A DNA stretch of 64,000 bases from Vibrio natriegens NBRC 15636 = ATCC 14048 = DSM 759 (GTDB lineage: Bacteria > Pseudomonadota > Gammaproteobacteria > Enterobacterales > Vibrionaceae). The notes under the pieces were generated by a model. It searched no databases and was not told the DNA's origin. It saw only the letters and a list, made by a program, of their open reading frames with translations. Position numbers and translations under genes: made by a program. Each line of letters begins with the position of its first letter. Within the stretch, counting starts at the first letter, position 1. Below are positions 24,791 through 33,572 of the stretch, piece after piece. The DNA is taken from NCBI RefSeq assembly GCF_035621455.1, contig NZ_CP141823.1, positions 1,550,001-1,614,000 of the forward strand. Direction: 5' to 3'.

Positions 24791-25206
24791 TTATCATGTC
24801 TCCCCGTGAAGTAGGCTAAGTGACTTTCCAATACTTGAAGTTATCCGTACTTTACTAATTTAGGGAAATCACTAACACGATACTGTCCAGAACCTTCACG
24901 GCGGGCGCTTCTAGCTCAAAACCTAGTTTTGAATGCCTAGCTTCGGGACAGAAGCACCTTAGAGAAAACTGTTAAGGATACGGGTCCATTAGCCTATCTA
25001 ATATTCACCGCGCTTTATTTCCTCTCTCCACATCTGAATTGCACTCACTCGGATCATGTATGCATTAATCTAGTGCGAACTGGTTGGTTTAAGTCGCCGA
25101 TATAAAACCTGGCAATATCACCAGGACATTGTAATGTTATTTTTTATTAGACTTTACAATAATATACATAAAACAAAAGTAATTAATTTACTACTTTCTT
25201 AAAGAT
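24791..25206. other. gene-free region with folded-repeat segment
   Basis: No ORF is credible here. At 24907-24955 an outer stem GCTTCT/AGAAGC (24907-24912 with 24950-24955) encloses a 7-bp hairpin TCAAAAC-CTA-GTTTTGA (24916-24932). It could be a structured RNA or a mobile-element end. I cannot identify it. Confidence 0.35.
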
Positions 25207-25250
25207 TGGCTCCAAGATTGCATCTAACTATTTATACTAACAACCGTTAG
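25207..25250 (+). promoter_or_regulatory. sigma-54-like promoter plus operator B, PhyH gene
   Basis: TGGCTCCAAGATTGCA (25207-25222) has the GG-N10-GC spacing of sigma-54 promoters. The perfect operator CTAACAACCGTTAG lies at 25237-25250. Confidence 0.7.
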
Positions 25251-25314
25251 TTCGGGTTGGTATCTAACACCTCGATACATTTAGTAAGTTTAAATGACTA
25301 ACAAGGAATACTTT

Positions 25315-26220
25315 ATGTCTTTAATACATCTTCCCTCAAATACCTCGGTTGAAGAAGTGGTGCGCTGTCTGGACGACGAAGGATATTGCATTATCGATAA
25401 TGCAGTGGACGGAGCAATCATTGATGCAATCAACGAAGAAATGCGTAGCTACATTGGTGAAACAGATAATGGTGATAACAATGCACTAGGAAAACTGACT
25501 CGTCGTAGTGGCTCTGTAATTGCACGTTCTCCATCGTCACATTCGATCATTATGCACCCAACAGTAGTGGGAGCGACTCAAGCTTATCTAGGCCGCAATG
25601 CTTCTAAAATCCAACTGAATTTGACACAAGTTATCTCAATTGGTCCTGGTAATAAGGAACAGTTTTTACATCGAGATGAAGGGTGTTGGGAGTGGTTTGA
25701 TCATTTCCCTGTCGATTTTCAAACAGAAGTTAGCACTATTTGGGCGCTAGATGACTTTACAGATGAAAATGGTGCGACTCGCGTTATTCCAAAAAGTCAC
25801 AAACATACTAAGATCCCGACTGATTTTACATTGGCGGATACAGTCCCGGCAGAAATGAAAAAAGGCTCAGTACTGATTTATTCTGGTAAAACCATTCATG
25901 GAGGCGGTCCAAACCGTTCTGATATGTGGAGACGAGCTCTAAATGTTGATTACTGTATTGGTTGGCTTCGCCAAGAAGAAAATCAATATCTAGCAGTACC
26001 TCCTGAGTTGGCTAAGACTTTACCAGAAGATATGCAGAGATTAATTGGATATGACTTTGGGGCTGCCTCTTTAGGCTATGTTCGAGAGTTTGAAGATCCG
26101 CGTGTTGCTCTTTATCCGGAAGAAAAAGGTGACCCAAAAACGTTTATGAAGTTATTAGAGCGTTCTTCTGAATATTCTAAAAATGCAAAAGGTGTATTAG
26201 ACTTTGTTAATAATCAGTAA
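25315..26220 (+). CDS. phytanoyl-CoA dioxygenase (PhyH)-family protein
   Basis: 301-residue Fe(II)/2-oxoglutarate-dependent oxygenase. The metal triad is visible as H-R-D in FLHRDEGCWEW and the distal His in KTIHGGGPNRS, followed by the 2-oxoglutarate-binding Arg region (MWRRALNVDYCIGW). Such enzymes hydroxylate small molecules. It is a single-gene unit with its own sigma-54-like promoter and operator B. The ATG at 25315, with AAGGA seven bases upstream, is preferred over 25294. In the island it probably hydroxylates the same substrate or an intermediate handled by the P450s. The substrate is unknown. Confidence 0.87.
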   Translation: MSLIHLPSNTSVEEVVRCLDDEGYCIIDNAVDGAIIDAINEEMRSYIGETDNGDNNALGKLTRRSGSVIARSPSSHSIIMHPTVVGATQAYLGRNASKIQLNLTQVISIGPGNKEQFLHRDEGCWEWFDHFPVDFQTEVSTIWALDDFTDENGATRVIPKSHKHTKIPTDFTLADTVPAEMKKGSVLIYSGKTIHGGGPNRSDMWRRALNVDYCIGWLRQEENQYLAVPPELAKTLPEDMQRLIGYDFGAASLGYVREFEDPRVALYPEEKGDPKTFMKLLERSSEYSKNAKGVLDFVNNQ

Positions 26221-26330
26221 GTTATTAACTCATAGCGATTGATTTTATAGTGATAGGTTTTTAATTTGCGGCCACATTTAAATTTTTAGACTTATAGTGT
26301 GGGATGAACCTGAGAGACAGAATACAAAAG

Positions 26331-26367
26331 AAAAGGCAGTGAAATTGATGATTTCACTGCCTTTTTA
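26331..26367. terminator. bidirectional terminator between PhyH and alpha/beta hydrolase genes
   Basis: A 15-bp stem (26331-26345 with 26351-26365) with an A-run before it and a T-run after it, placed between convergent genes. Confidence 0.9.
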
Positions 26368-26415
26368 TTATTCTTTTTGCTAAGAATGGACTTTGAGACT
26401 ATCTGTTTATTTAGG

Positions 26416-27306
26416 CTATCCGTTAATAAATGACATCAAATCTTTAGCGCAACGCTCAGGCTGCTGCCAATACATGGAGTGGCCTAATCCTTTGTAGACG
26501 ATCATTTTGGCGTCTGGGATAGCTTTTTGAAGATCATTGTTTTGTTTTTCTTGCATCAATTCGTCTTGATCTCCCCACATGATTAACGTGGGTACAGAAA
26601 TGTGCCGTGCTGCTAATGACCAATCCATAATTTCCAGCCCCTTGATCGTCCCTACCCAGGCATTTTGAGGCATTGCGGCTTCTTCTTGTCGTAGCTTGGA
26701 AAGCATTTTCTCGTCCATATCACCGGGGTTAGGTGCCCACTCTTTTTGAATAAAATCTCCCTTAGGATCAAGCGGGTAGTTGAGGGTAGTCACAGTATCG
26801 TAGAGCCATTTACTGACATCTGGATTCATTTTTACTGCTGAAGAAATCAGGACCAGTTTAGATATCTGCTTAGGGTGAATTGAGGCCAGAGTACCGGCTG
26901 TTATTGAACCTAGTGAGTGTCCGACGAGGGCAGGTGATTTTAATTTCATTACATTAATAAAGTCACTGACATCTTCAGCATAATTGCCGATATAGTAGCA
27001 GCACGTCGGTGCAGATGTGTTTCCGTGACCACGAAGGTCTACGGCAAAGTAGTGCTTGTCGTTCAGATACGGTGCTATTGTTGAATATGCTCTCGAATTA
27101 TCAGAATAACCGTGTACTAACACTACTGGCTCAGCGTCAGGATTTCCCCATTCGACATAAGCCATCTTAACCTGATCATTAACCTGAACGTACTGTTTAC
27201 TTGATACCCAGTCATCCTGAGAAGGAGGGAGGATTGTTTTAGCATAACTACAAACAGCAATGCTCTGAAGGAGTATTACGGTGAAAATATCCTTTAGTTT
27301 TATCAT
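26416..27306 (-). CDS. secreted alpha/beta hydrolase
   Basis: 296 residues with a signal peptide (about 1-22, ending CSYA before KTI), so periplasmic. It has the alpha/beta-hydrolase core: oxyanion-region VLVHGYSDNSRAYS, AVDLRGHGNTSAP, nucleophile elbow GHSLGS, acid in MWGDQDEL and His in GLGHSMYWQQPE. This is a probable esterase or lactonase acting on an incoming substrate. The 319-bp region upstream shows no CTAAC operator of its own but contains a decayed SDR fragment. It may be read through from the permease gene upstream. Confidence 0.85.
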   Translation of the reverse strand: MIKLKDIFTVILLQSIAVCSYAKTILPPSQDDWVSSKQYVQVNDQVKMAYVEWGNPDAEPVVLVHGYSDNSRAYSTIAPYLNDKHYFAVDLRGHGNTSAPTCCYYIGNYAEDVSDFINVMKLKSPALVGHSLGSITAGTLASIHPKQISKLVLISSAVKMNPDVSKWLYDTVTTLNYPLDPKGDFIQKEWAPNPGDMDEKMLSKLRQEEAAMPQNAWVGTIKGLEIMDWSLAARHISVPTLIMWGDQDELMQEKQNNDLQKAIPDAKMIVYKGLGHSMYWQQPERCAKDLMSFING

Positions 27307-27340
27307 CTAATATATATCCTTTTAGAAGTTATTGAGCTTT

Positions 27341-27475
27341 GTATCCACTATGGATGACTGTTCTTTACCCGTGATGTATTGCTATTCGTCTGAGAGTAAG
27401 AACAGAAGTGATACTATTTTTATGATTAGCAAGGCGTTAAATAGCCATGTCTGATATGTATCCTTTGCCTTGAAA
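27341..27475 (-). pseudogene. decayed C-terminal fragment of an SDR gene
   Basis: On the minus strand the DNA reads GKGYISDMAI, stop, RLANHKN, then after a one-base shift VSLLFLLSDE, stop, QYITGKE. The intact SDR at 33573-34301 has DKGYSTEAV ... DRFAHPDE, ASLVLFLLSDES, KYITGTE at the same relative places. So this is the last 45 or so codons of a related dehydrogenase with in-frame stops and a frameshift. It lies directly downstream of the first APC permease gene and marks an older duplication of the island. Confidence 0.8.
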
Positions 27476-27579
27476 GTTTTTATAGTGATGGATTCTTTTA
27501 TGCTTGTTATGCCCTCTAACTCGCTTAATTCTGAGTGAATGGGGCTAACAGTTTGAGGACGATTGAATTTTTGAAAGCA

Positions 27580-27601
27580 CGCCAGCTTATTTAAGCTGGC
27601 G
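27580..27601 (-). terminator. terminator hairpin after APC permease 1
   Basis: CGCCAGCTT (27580-27588) pairs with AAGCTGGCG (27593-27601). On the minus strand a short T-rich stretch follows. Confidence 0.65.
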
Positions 27602-27625
27602 TTCTTCTAAGGGGAAGGTAAGACT

Positions 27626-29089
27626 CTAGCTCACCTCTGCCAGACGGTCAGAGCGACCAAGGCTCTCATAGACATGAGGTTTTTTCGTTTTGAAATACAT
27701 AGCAACAATAGAACCAGACAGGAATACAGATACAAGCAGTGCATCAATCCAGTTATACTGACCCGGTTCGCCACCTACAACAAGATCGAGGTTCAATGCA
27801 GCAAAAATCATAGTTGAGATAAGTGTAATACCGGCAATAGCAAGTGCGATGAAAACTTTAAAGATATTCTCTTCTTCGGGAACACCTGTTTTAATAAACC
27901 ATCCGATGATAGCAAAGCAAACCAGTCCCATTAGGAAGATAATACCAATAGCCCCGATACCAACAACGATACCGTAGAGAACACCACCATCCATGCCACT
28001 GGAAGCAGCTGGAATCATTGCAAGACCAACAATTGCAGCGACTACGATAGAAGCAATGTGTGGTGAGCGATGTTGTTCATGTACACGTGATAAAGTTTCA
28101 GGAAGAGCTTGATCCACTGCCAGGTTCAATACATAACGCGAAAGAACATTATGGATAGAAAGCAGTGCCGCAAATAGCGAAATGATTACTGAACAATAAG
28201 TTACCTGAGTAAAGAAAGGCGCAACATATTGGCCAATAGCTTTTGCAAACATGTCGGTCGGCGCTTCTTTTGCCACATCCCAAGCCATCGAACCATAAGC
28301 TGAAACGAGTGCATAACAAGAAACAGTATATAAGGCACCAATGAACAGTACTGCGCCGTAAGTGGCTCGTGGAATGGTTTTATTTGGCGTACGACATTCA
28401 TCTCTAAATAGAGCGGTCGCTTCAAAACCCATGAATACAAGAATGGTATATAAAAGCGTAACTGCCATGTCACCTTGTGTAAATGAACCAATTGTCATCG
28501 GTTCTACCGACAGACCTTCAGATCCACCTTGTGCTAATACGAACACATCGAAGATAACGACAATAATAACTTCGACAACCATGGCAATAGAAAGTAGTTT
28601 AGCCGATAGTTCAATGTGGAAGTATCCAAGGGTACTAACGACGGCCCATCCTACAATAGTCCACATAAACCAATGCGTTTCAGGGCCACCAAGGCTGGAT
28701 ATCAGAGAAGAGGTACTGACTCCGAAGAAGATGTAAGTACCGCCTAAAACACAGAGATAACCAAATACTGCGAGGAATGCAGCACCTAACCCGGTTACCT
28801 TACCTAATCCTGTACTAATAAAAGCATAAAAGTCACCGGGCTTTGGTACGTGTCGCGCCATGGTGACATAACCCGTTGCAAACAGGATCAGTAGCACTGA
28901 GGTAAGAATAAAGGCAAATGTTGCACCAGGACCACCAAAATAGATAGCAAAAGGAATGAACCCTTCTACAACAGCAATTGGAGCGGAGAAAGCCAACACA
29001 GTTAGCATTAATGCGGTGGGGCCCATTTTCCCCGATAACTTAGGTTTACTAGTATGATCAGAGTCGAATGTCGCATTGATATCGTTCAT
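27626..29089 (-). CDS. APC-superfamily amino acid/amine permease (copy 1)
   Basis: About 487-residue inner-membrane protein with about 12 hydrophobic segments. The N-terminal MGPTALMLTVLAFSAPIAVVEGFIPF, the GFEATALFRDECRTPNKTIPRATYG segment, and the later AALLSIHNVLSRYVLNLA are typical of APC amino acid or amine transporters. The start at 29089 has AGGGAAATAAA before it. It has a close paralogue at 36669, and both have an island operator. Duplicate importers with matching regulation suggest uptake of two related amino compounds. Confidence 0.88.
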   Translation of the reverse strand: MNDINATFDSDHTSKPKLSGKMGPTALMLTVLAFSAPIAVVEGFIPFAIYFGGPGATFAFILTSVLLILFATGYVTMARHVPKPGDFYAFISTGLGKVTGLGAAFLAVFGYLCVLGGTYIFFGVSTSSLISSLGGPETHWFMWTIVGWAVVSTLGYFHIELSAKLLSIAMVVEVIIVVIFDVFVLAQGGSEGLSVEPMTIGSFTQGDMAVTLLYTILVFMGFEATALFRDECRTPNKTIPRATYGAVLFIGALYTVSCYALVSAYGSMAWDVAKEAPTDMFAKAIGQYVAPFFTQVTYCSVIISLFAALLSIHNVLSRYVLNLAVDQALPETLSRVHEQHRSPHIASIVVAAIVGLAMIPAASSGMDGGVLYGIVVGIGAIGIIFLMGLVCFAIIGWFIKTGVPEEENIFKVFIALAIAGITLISTMIFAALNLDLVVGGEPGQYNWIDALLVSVFLSGSIVAMYFKTKKPHVYESLGRSDRLAEVS

Positions 29090-29237
29090 TTTATTTCCCT
29101 GTAAAATCAAATTGTCGTTTGTGCTTGATTACACTCTTCGCTTGTCAGGTATGTAGAAGAAGTAGATTTCTTCATTGGTTCGATAGCTTTTACTGGACTC
29201 CTTCCCAGTGATGTATCAACAACGCCTATCGAACTAA
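29090..29237 (-). other. leader region of APC permease 1
   Basis: About 150 bp of untranslated leader between operator C and the start codon. No ORF or structured element stands out. Confidence 0.4.
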
Positions 29238-29275
29238 CTAACGAGCGTTAGCTAAGTATTGCAGATAACGTGCCA
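29238..29275 (-). promoter_or_regulatory. sigma-54-like promoter plus operator C, APC permease 1
   Basis: On the minus strand TGGCACGTTATCTGCA (29275-29260) is followed by operator CTAACGAGCGTTAG (29251-29238), eight bases apart. Confidence 0.75.
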
Positions 29276-29588
29276 GTTTATAACTTGTTGATTTTTAATG
29301 ACATCAAATAGGGTTAATATTAAATTTCCATGTTTTAGATCAATTATTGGTCAAGTTGTGCACTGAATGTGTGCGATAATTAACCGTTGAATTTTGGTAG
29401 GAGAAGATTCACGTGATTTGAAATGATCAGCGCTTTGCACTTGATGCATTGCGGGTAGGTAATGTAGAAACGTTATTTAACGCAGTGAGTATAGGGAATA
29501 ACTTAACTGGAGAATTTCTGTAGATGAGGATTGGTGTTGATAAGTAAAAAGCGAACTAATGAGATCAGTTCGCTTTTCTAATTATGTG
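29276..29588. other. gene-free stretch with bidirectional terminator at 29547-29577
   Basis: AAAAGCGAACT (29547-29557) pairs with AGTTCGCTTTT (29567-29577), a terminator for P450-1 on the minus strand. The remaining DNA probably holds the activator-binding region for promoter C. No gene is seen. Confidence 0.55.
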
Positions 29589-30818
29589 TTATAGAACCAG
29601 ACGAAGTGGTATGCGGTCGTATACTGCTGAACGGTCATCATGGTTATAAATTGGGTCACCAGCCAATTCTATACGCTTTACTCTTTCAGCAAGAGTATCG
29701 AAAACAGTACGAGCTTCGGTCTGAGCAATTATCATCCCTGGGCATGAATGGACTCCAATACCAAAGGTTAAGTGAGGAGCGCTATCAATAGGACGAGTAA
29801 TATCGACTTTATTTGGTTCTGGGAAATATTCCGGGTCGCGGTTCGCCGATGCAATCATAAAGCGAACAAATTTGTCTTTTGGAATTGTTACTCCGCGAAT
29901 TTCGAGAGGCTCGGTAGTAAAACGTGTAAAAGATATTTCAGGAGTGCTGAGTCGGGCAATTTCATTTAAAATTGCATGTCTTTTCTCTGGTTCATTTTTC
30001 CAGGTTTCAAAAATCTCTGGATGACGAGCGAAAATTTCCAGGCCACTGGTAATAAAGTAGGCGGCGTTTGGGGTACCGGTAGCCCAGAATAATAAAACAC
30101 CTTCGAATAACTGTTGCTCTGTCATGATGCCTTTAGCCACGTCATCAATCCAGGTTGAGACCATACCAGGAACTGGGTCTTTTCGTCTCATTTCTAAGTA
30201 ATGATTAGTTCGGTCTGCTAAATAGTCAAAGGCTGCCTGGCATTTTGCTTCTTCTTCACTCGTTACTTGAGATCCCAAAGCTACCATTGCGTCATGAGTC
30301 CAGGCTGCGGCAGTATCAAATCCTTCGGTCGGTAATCCCATTGCTTTACACATGGCGTGGTGAGCAGGGATTAATGCAAGATTACGAAACCCTTCGATCA
30401 ATCCTTGTGGTCCCAGTTTATCCAGCTCAAGGTTGACAGCATCTCGCGTTGCTTCTGCCCACTCAATCGCTTTTTTAGGAGTAAACCATTTGTTAGAACG
30501 ACGTCTTAGAGCGGTATGCTCTGGTGGGTTGGCCACAATCATGCTGTCCTTAAACATACTCCAAGGACTTTCTGGTACCCATTTAGGGGCGATCATTGAT
30601 AGAGAAGGGTGTTTACCAAATTTTACAACATCTTCATATTTAGAGATAACAAAGGTATTTTCCTGCAATGGATCTTCGTATACCGGAGCTTTTTCTCTGA
30701 GTACGTCATACCATGGGTAAGGGTTATTTCGGAACTCTTCACTTCTCCAAGGCAGCAAAATTTCTTGCTCAAAAGTACAGGTACTTTTTGGGGCTGTTTT
30801 CTGTTTGGTTGTGTCCAT
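29589..30818 (-). CDS. cytochrome P450 (copy 1)
   Basis: 409-residue soluble bacterial P450. The heme-thiolate motif is FGIGVHSCPGMII with Cys at about residue 359, and the ExxR motif is NEIARL. The I-helix reads LLFWATGTPNAAYF, which lacks the usual acid-Thr pair. There is no membrane anchor. The first residues (LLPWRSEEFRNNPYPWYDVLRE) resemble P450-2 at 38633, so they are paralogues. It has its own sigma-54-like promoter and operator D. Electrons presumably come from the reductase and flavodoxin encoded at 41.6-43.4 kb. Hydroxylation or demethylation of a small molecule is expected; the substrate is not known. Confidence 0.93.
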   Translation of the reverse strand: MDTTKQKTAPKSTCTFEQEILLPWRSEEFRNNPYPWYDVLREKAPVYEDPLQENTFVISKYEDVVKFGKHPSLSMIAPKWVPESPWSMFKDSMIVANPPEHTALRRRSNKWFTPKKAIEWAEATRDAVNLELDKLGPQGLIEGFRNLALIPAHHAMCKAMGLPTEGFDTAAAWTHDAMVALGSQVTSEEEAKCQAAFDYLADRTNHYLEMRRKDPVPGMVSTWIDDVAKGIMTEQQLFEGVLLFWATGTPNAAYFITSGLEIFARHPEIFETWKNEPEKRHAILNEIARLSTPEISFTRFTTEPLEIRGVTIPKDKFVRFMIASANRDPEYFPEPNKVDITRPIDSAPHLTFGIGVHSCPGMIIAQTEARTVFDTLAERVKRIELAGDPIYNHDDRSAVYDRIPLRLVL

Positions 30819-30875
30819 GTCTTTTCCTCTACGGTGTTATCCATTTACCAAAGGGCTAATCTTACAGATAGCTAA

Positions 30876-30907
30876 CTAATGGTTGTTAGCTAGCATGGAG
30901 TGTGCCA
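30876..30907 (-). promoter_or_regulatory. sigma-54-like promoter plus operator D, P450-1
   Basis: Minus strand TGGCACACTCCATGCT (30907-30892), then an operator variant CTAACAACCATTAG (30889-30876) two bases later. Confidence 0.72.
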
Positions 30908-30986
30908 ATTAAAAGCGGTATAAATAAAAAGGTTATGAATTTTACGTATAACGCTTAAGTGCCATGGCCTCCAGTAATGTTTGAGG

Positions 30987-31634
30987 TTATTTTATTGCCA
31001 GTAATCGTTTTGAAGCATCGAGCATTTCTTGGTTTAGTTTATCTAAATGCACCGTTGTGCCATCCCATTTGCACCAAGATGTATCACCATCCAGTATATT
31101 TAATAGCAATTTGACACTGGTATCTACGTCGGTTGCATTAAGTGATTTAGCGACTGCCAGGTATAAGTTTTCACACAGACCTAACCAATGATAAATTTCT
31201 TCTCTGATATCTGAGCGTAAAAACTGACCAGCACGATCGCTTGCTACTAACATATCCCACAATTCACTCTCAGGTATGGTTACCTGACGAGTAAAATGAA
31301 CATTGACCATTTTGTTAAACAGTTGTTCGGTATCATCAATGGTATCTATGACATCAAGCATAGCTATACCGAAATTGTAGTAGTGCCATCTTAAACATTC
31401 CGCGACAATGTCATCTTTTCCATCGGGGAAGTGAGAGTAGATGCTGGGTGCTTTAATATTGAGTGCTTTTGCTAAACTGCGCATCGTTACTGCTGCATAG
31501 CCCTGAGCTGATGCTATAGTCAAAAATGTCTGAAGAACATTTCGCTTTCCGTTGGTTAGCGAACTCCAGTCAAATTGTGCTAAATGTTCTGCTATTTGAT
31601 CTCTAGCTGACAAAACTTCCTTGGGTAACCCCAT
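30987..31634 (-). CDS. TetR-family regulator of the island (copy 1)
   Basis: 215 residues. The N-terminal DNA-binding domain is clear: LQTFLTIASAQGYAAVTMRSLAKALNIKAPSIYSHFPDGKDDIVAECLRWHYYNFG. The recognition-helix region (NIKAPSIYSHFP) is identical to that of the TetR protein at 46767, so both should bind the same palindrome. The gene's own promoter has operator E. It is the best candidate repressor for the CTAAC-N4-GTTAG sites. The inducer is probably the island's substrate or an intermediate. Confidence 0.9.
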   Translation of the reverse strand: MGLPKEVLSARDQIAEHLAQFDWSSLTNGKRNVLQTFLTIASAQGYAAVTMRSLAKALNIKAPSIYSHFPDGKDDIVAECLRWHYYNFGIAMLDVIDTIDDTEQLFNKMVNVHFTRQVTIPESELWDMLVASDRAGQFLRSDIREEIYHWLGLCENLYLAVAKSLNATDVDTSVKLLLNILDGDTSWCKWDGTTVHLDKLNQEMLDASKRLLAIK

Positions 31635-31729
31635 GCCAATCCCTCTACATTTATACTAATTTAAAGTTTCAAACTCAGTCGGCGTTCTGGTGTTTGAAAA
31701 ATTGGTTTTATTTATTGTAACGACTTTTA

Positions 31730-31762
31730 CTAACGTATGTTAGATAGGCAAGAGATATGCCA
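31730..31762 (-). promoter_or_regulatory. sigma-54-like promoter plus operator E, TetR copy 1
   Basis: Minus strand TGGCATATCTCTTGCC (31762-31747) followed after three bases by CTAACATACGTTAG (31743-31730). Confidence 0.7.
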
Positions 31763-31775
31763 AAGTATTCGTCAA

Positions 31776-31802
31776 TAAAAAAAGCCAGCGTTAAGAGCTG
31801 GC
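31776..31802 (-). terminator. terminator of the SDR-ADH-VOC operon
   Basis: GCCAGC (31784-31789) pairs with GCTGGC (31797-31802). On the minus strand a run of seven or more T follows. It lies 135 bp beyond the VOC gene. Confidence 0.8.
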
Positions 31803-31936
31803 AAAAGATCACAGGAACGTTGGATAAAGCTGCATTGCTTGCCTAATAGGTTGACAAGTTTTTAGCTTAGGGGGTGTTAATTAATACTCAAATAGCATCT
31901 CCCTGACCGGAGCCAGGAAAATGCTGAGTGAAGATA

Positions 31937-32332
31937 TCAGATGAATGTGTAGGCTGTAATTTTATTTCCAGCAGGATCACGTAGGTAAGCCGCATAAGCG
32001 CCAGGTAGGTGATCTCGAGGACCTGCCTGGCCCTCATCAGTACCGCCATTAGCTAGACCAGCGGCATGGAAGGCATCAACCTCAGCCGTAGTAGTAGCTG
32101 CGAAACCAATTGTCATCCCGTTACTGGATGGCGCTTCACCATTACCTGGGCGTGCGATAATAAATGCTGGCTTTTCACGTCCGTAAAGTACCCAGTCGTT
32201 ACCGAAAGGACCGAGGTTTTTGATGCCCAGTGCCGCAAAAACACTATTATAAAATGCTTCAGATGTTTTTACGTCAGATGCTCCGATAAATACATGTGAA
32301 AAGACTTCGTCGCCAGAAATTACAGGTGTCAT
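31937..32332 (-). CDS. VOC/glyoxalase-family protein
   Basis: 131-residue protein with the two beta-alpha-beta-beta-beta modules of the vicinal-oxygen-chelate superfamily (FSHVFIGASDVKTSEAFYNSVF at the N-terminus; GPRDHLPGAYAAYLRDPAGNKITAY at the C-terminus). Such small proteins often follow the glutathione-dependent formaldehyde dehydrogenase in proteobacterial operons. It lies 54 bp after that gene here. Activity is not predictable; a glyoxalase-like or isomerase role with glutathione adducts is possible. Confidence 0.82.
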   Translation of the reverse strand: MTPVISGDEVFSHVFIGASDVKTSEAFYNSVFAALGIKNLGPFGNDWVLYGREKPAFIIARPGNGEAPSSNGMTIGFAATTTAEVDAFHAAGLANGGTDEGQAGPRDHLPGAYAAYLRDPAGNKITAYTFI

Positions 32333-32386
32333 TATAATTTACTTCCTTTTAAGTTATGTTTAGTTTTACTTGGAACCGGAGGCTAT

Positions 32387-33496
32387 TTAAAAATTAATAA
32401 CCGTCCGGATAGATTTGCCTTCGTGCATTAGATCGAAAGCTTCATTAATCTTGTCTAGTGTCATTGTGTGAGTCACAAAAGGTTCCAATTGAATATCACC
32501 TTTCATCGCGTTCTCAACCATTTGTGGTAGTTGGCTTCTACCTTTAACGCCTCCAAACGCAGAGCCTTTCCAGACCCGACCTGTAACCAATTGGAATGGA
32601 CGGGTAGAGATTTCCTGTCCGGCACCGGCTACGCCAATGATGACTGACTGTCCCCATCCTCGGTGAGCACTCTCCAGTGCTGCACGCATGATGTTGACGT
32701 TACCAATACATTCAAAGGTATGATCGATACCCCATTTATTAATGTCGAGAAGCACATCTTGAATGGGTTTTTCATGATCGTTAGGGTTAATACAGTCGGT
32801 TGCACCAAACTGTTTTGCCAGTGCAAATTTCGCTGGGTTTGTATCGATAGCAATGATACGCCCTGCCTGAGCCTGACGAGCGCCTTGCACAACAGCTAAA
32901 CCGATTGCCCCAAGTCCAAAAATGGCTACAGAATCGCCTGGTTGAACTTGAGCTGTATTGTGCACTGCACCAATGCCTGTAGTCACACCACAACCAAGTA
33001 AGCAAACGTGTTCATGGTTAGCTTGTGGATTAATTTTGGCGAGCGAGACTTCAGCCACCACTGAGTACTCGCTGAAGGTTGAACAGCCCATATAATGGTA
33101 TAGCGGCTGACCGTTATAGGAGAAACGGGTTGTGCCATCAGGCATTAGACCTTTTCCCTGCGTTTCACGAACTGAAACGCATAGATTCGTTTTTCCTGAT
33201 GTGCAAAATTCGCACTCGCCACACTCCGCTGTATAGAGAGGAATGACATGGTCACCTGGTTTTACGCTGGTTACACCTTCACCAACTTCAACAACGATTC
33301 CAGCACCTTCATGGCCAAGAACAACGGGAAATACACCCTCAGGATCATTTCCCGATAGGGTGAACGCATCGGTATGACATACTCCGGTATGCGTATTTTT
33401 AATCAGAACTTCCCCTTTCTTTGGGGGATCGACATCAATTTCTACAATTTCTAGTGGTTGTCCTGGCGCGAAAGCAACTGCTGCACGAGATTTCAT
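32387..33496 (-). CDS. frmA: S-(hydroxymethyl)glutathione dehydrogenase / class III alcohol dehydrogenase
   Basis: 369-residue zinc alcohol dehydrogenase of class III. It shows the catalytic-zinc motif GHEGAGIVVEVGEGV, the structural-zinc cysteines in CGECEFCTSGKTNLC, Cys in HTGVCHTDAFTLSG, and the Rossmann motif FGLGAIGLAVVQGA. It oxidises the formaldehyde-glutathione adduct (and reduces S-nitrosoglutathione). It is the second gene of an SDR-ADH-VOC operon under operator F. Formaldehyde would be formed if a P450 removes a methyl group from O or N, which gives this gene a reason to be in the island. No S-formylglutathione hydrolase gene is nearby. Confidence 0.93.
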   Translation of the reverse strand: MKSRAAVAFAPGQPLEIVEIDVDPPKKGEVLIKNTHTGVCHTDAFTLSGNDPEGVFPVVLGHEGAGIVVEVGEGVTSVKPGDHVIPLYTAECGECEFCTSGKTNLCVSVRETQGKGLMPDGTTRFSYNGQPLYHYMGCSTFSEYSVVAEVSLAKINPQANHEHVCLLGCGVTTGIGAVHNTAQVQPGDSVAIFGLGAIGLAVVQGARQAQAGRIIAIDTNPAKFALAKQFGATDCINPNDHEKPIQDVLLDINKWGIDHTFECIGNVNIMRAALESAHRGWGQSVIIGVAGAGQEISTRPFQLVTGRVWKGSAFGGVKGRSQLPQMVENAMKGDIQLEPFVTHTMTLDKINEAFDLMHEGKSIRTVINF

Positions 33497-33572
33497 CTGT
33501 TACTTCTCCTGAATAAGATAGGGGAATCAAATATTCCTATGTTCCATTAATAAGTTAAGCTTTGGTCACGGA

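Noticed and set aside
27307..27625. Promoter with CTAAC operator for the secreted alpha/beta hydrolase at 26416
   Set aside because: Neither the palindrome nor a GG-N10-GC element could be found; the region is mostly the decayed SDR and a terminator.
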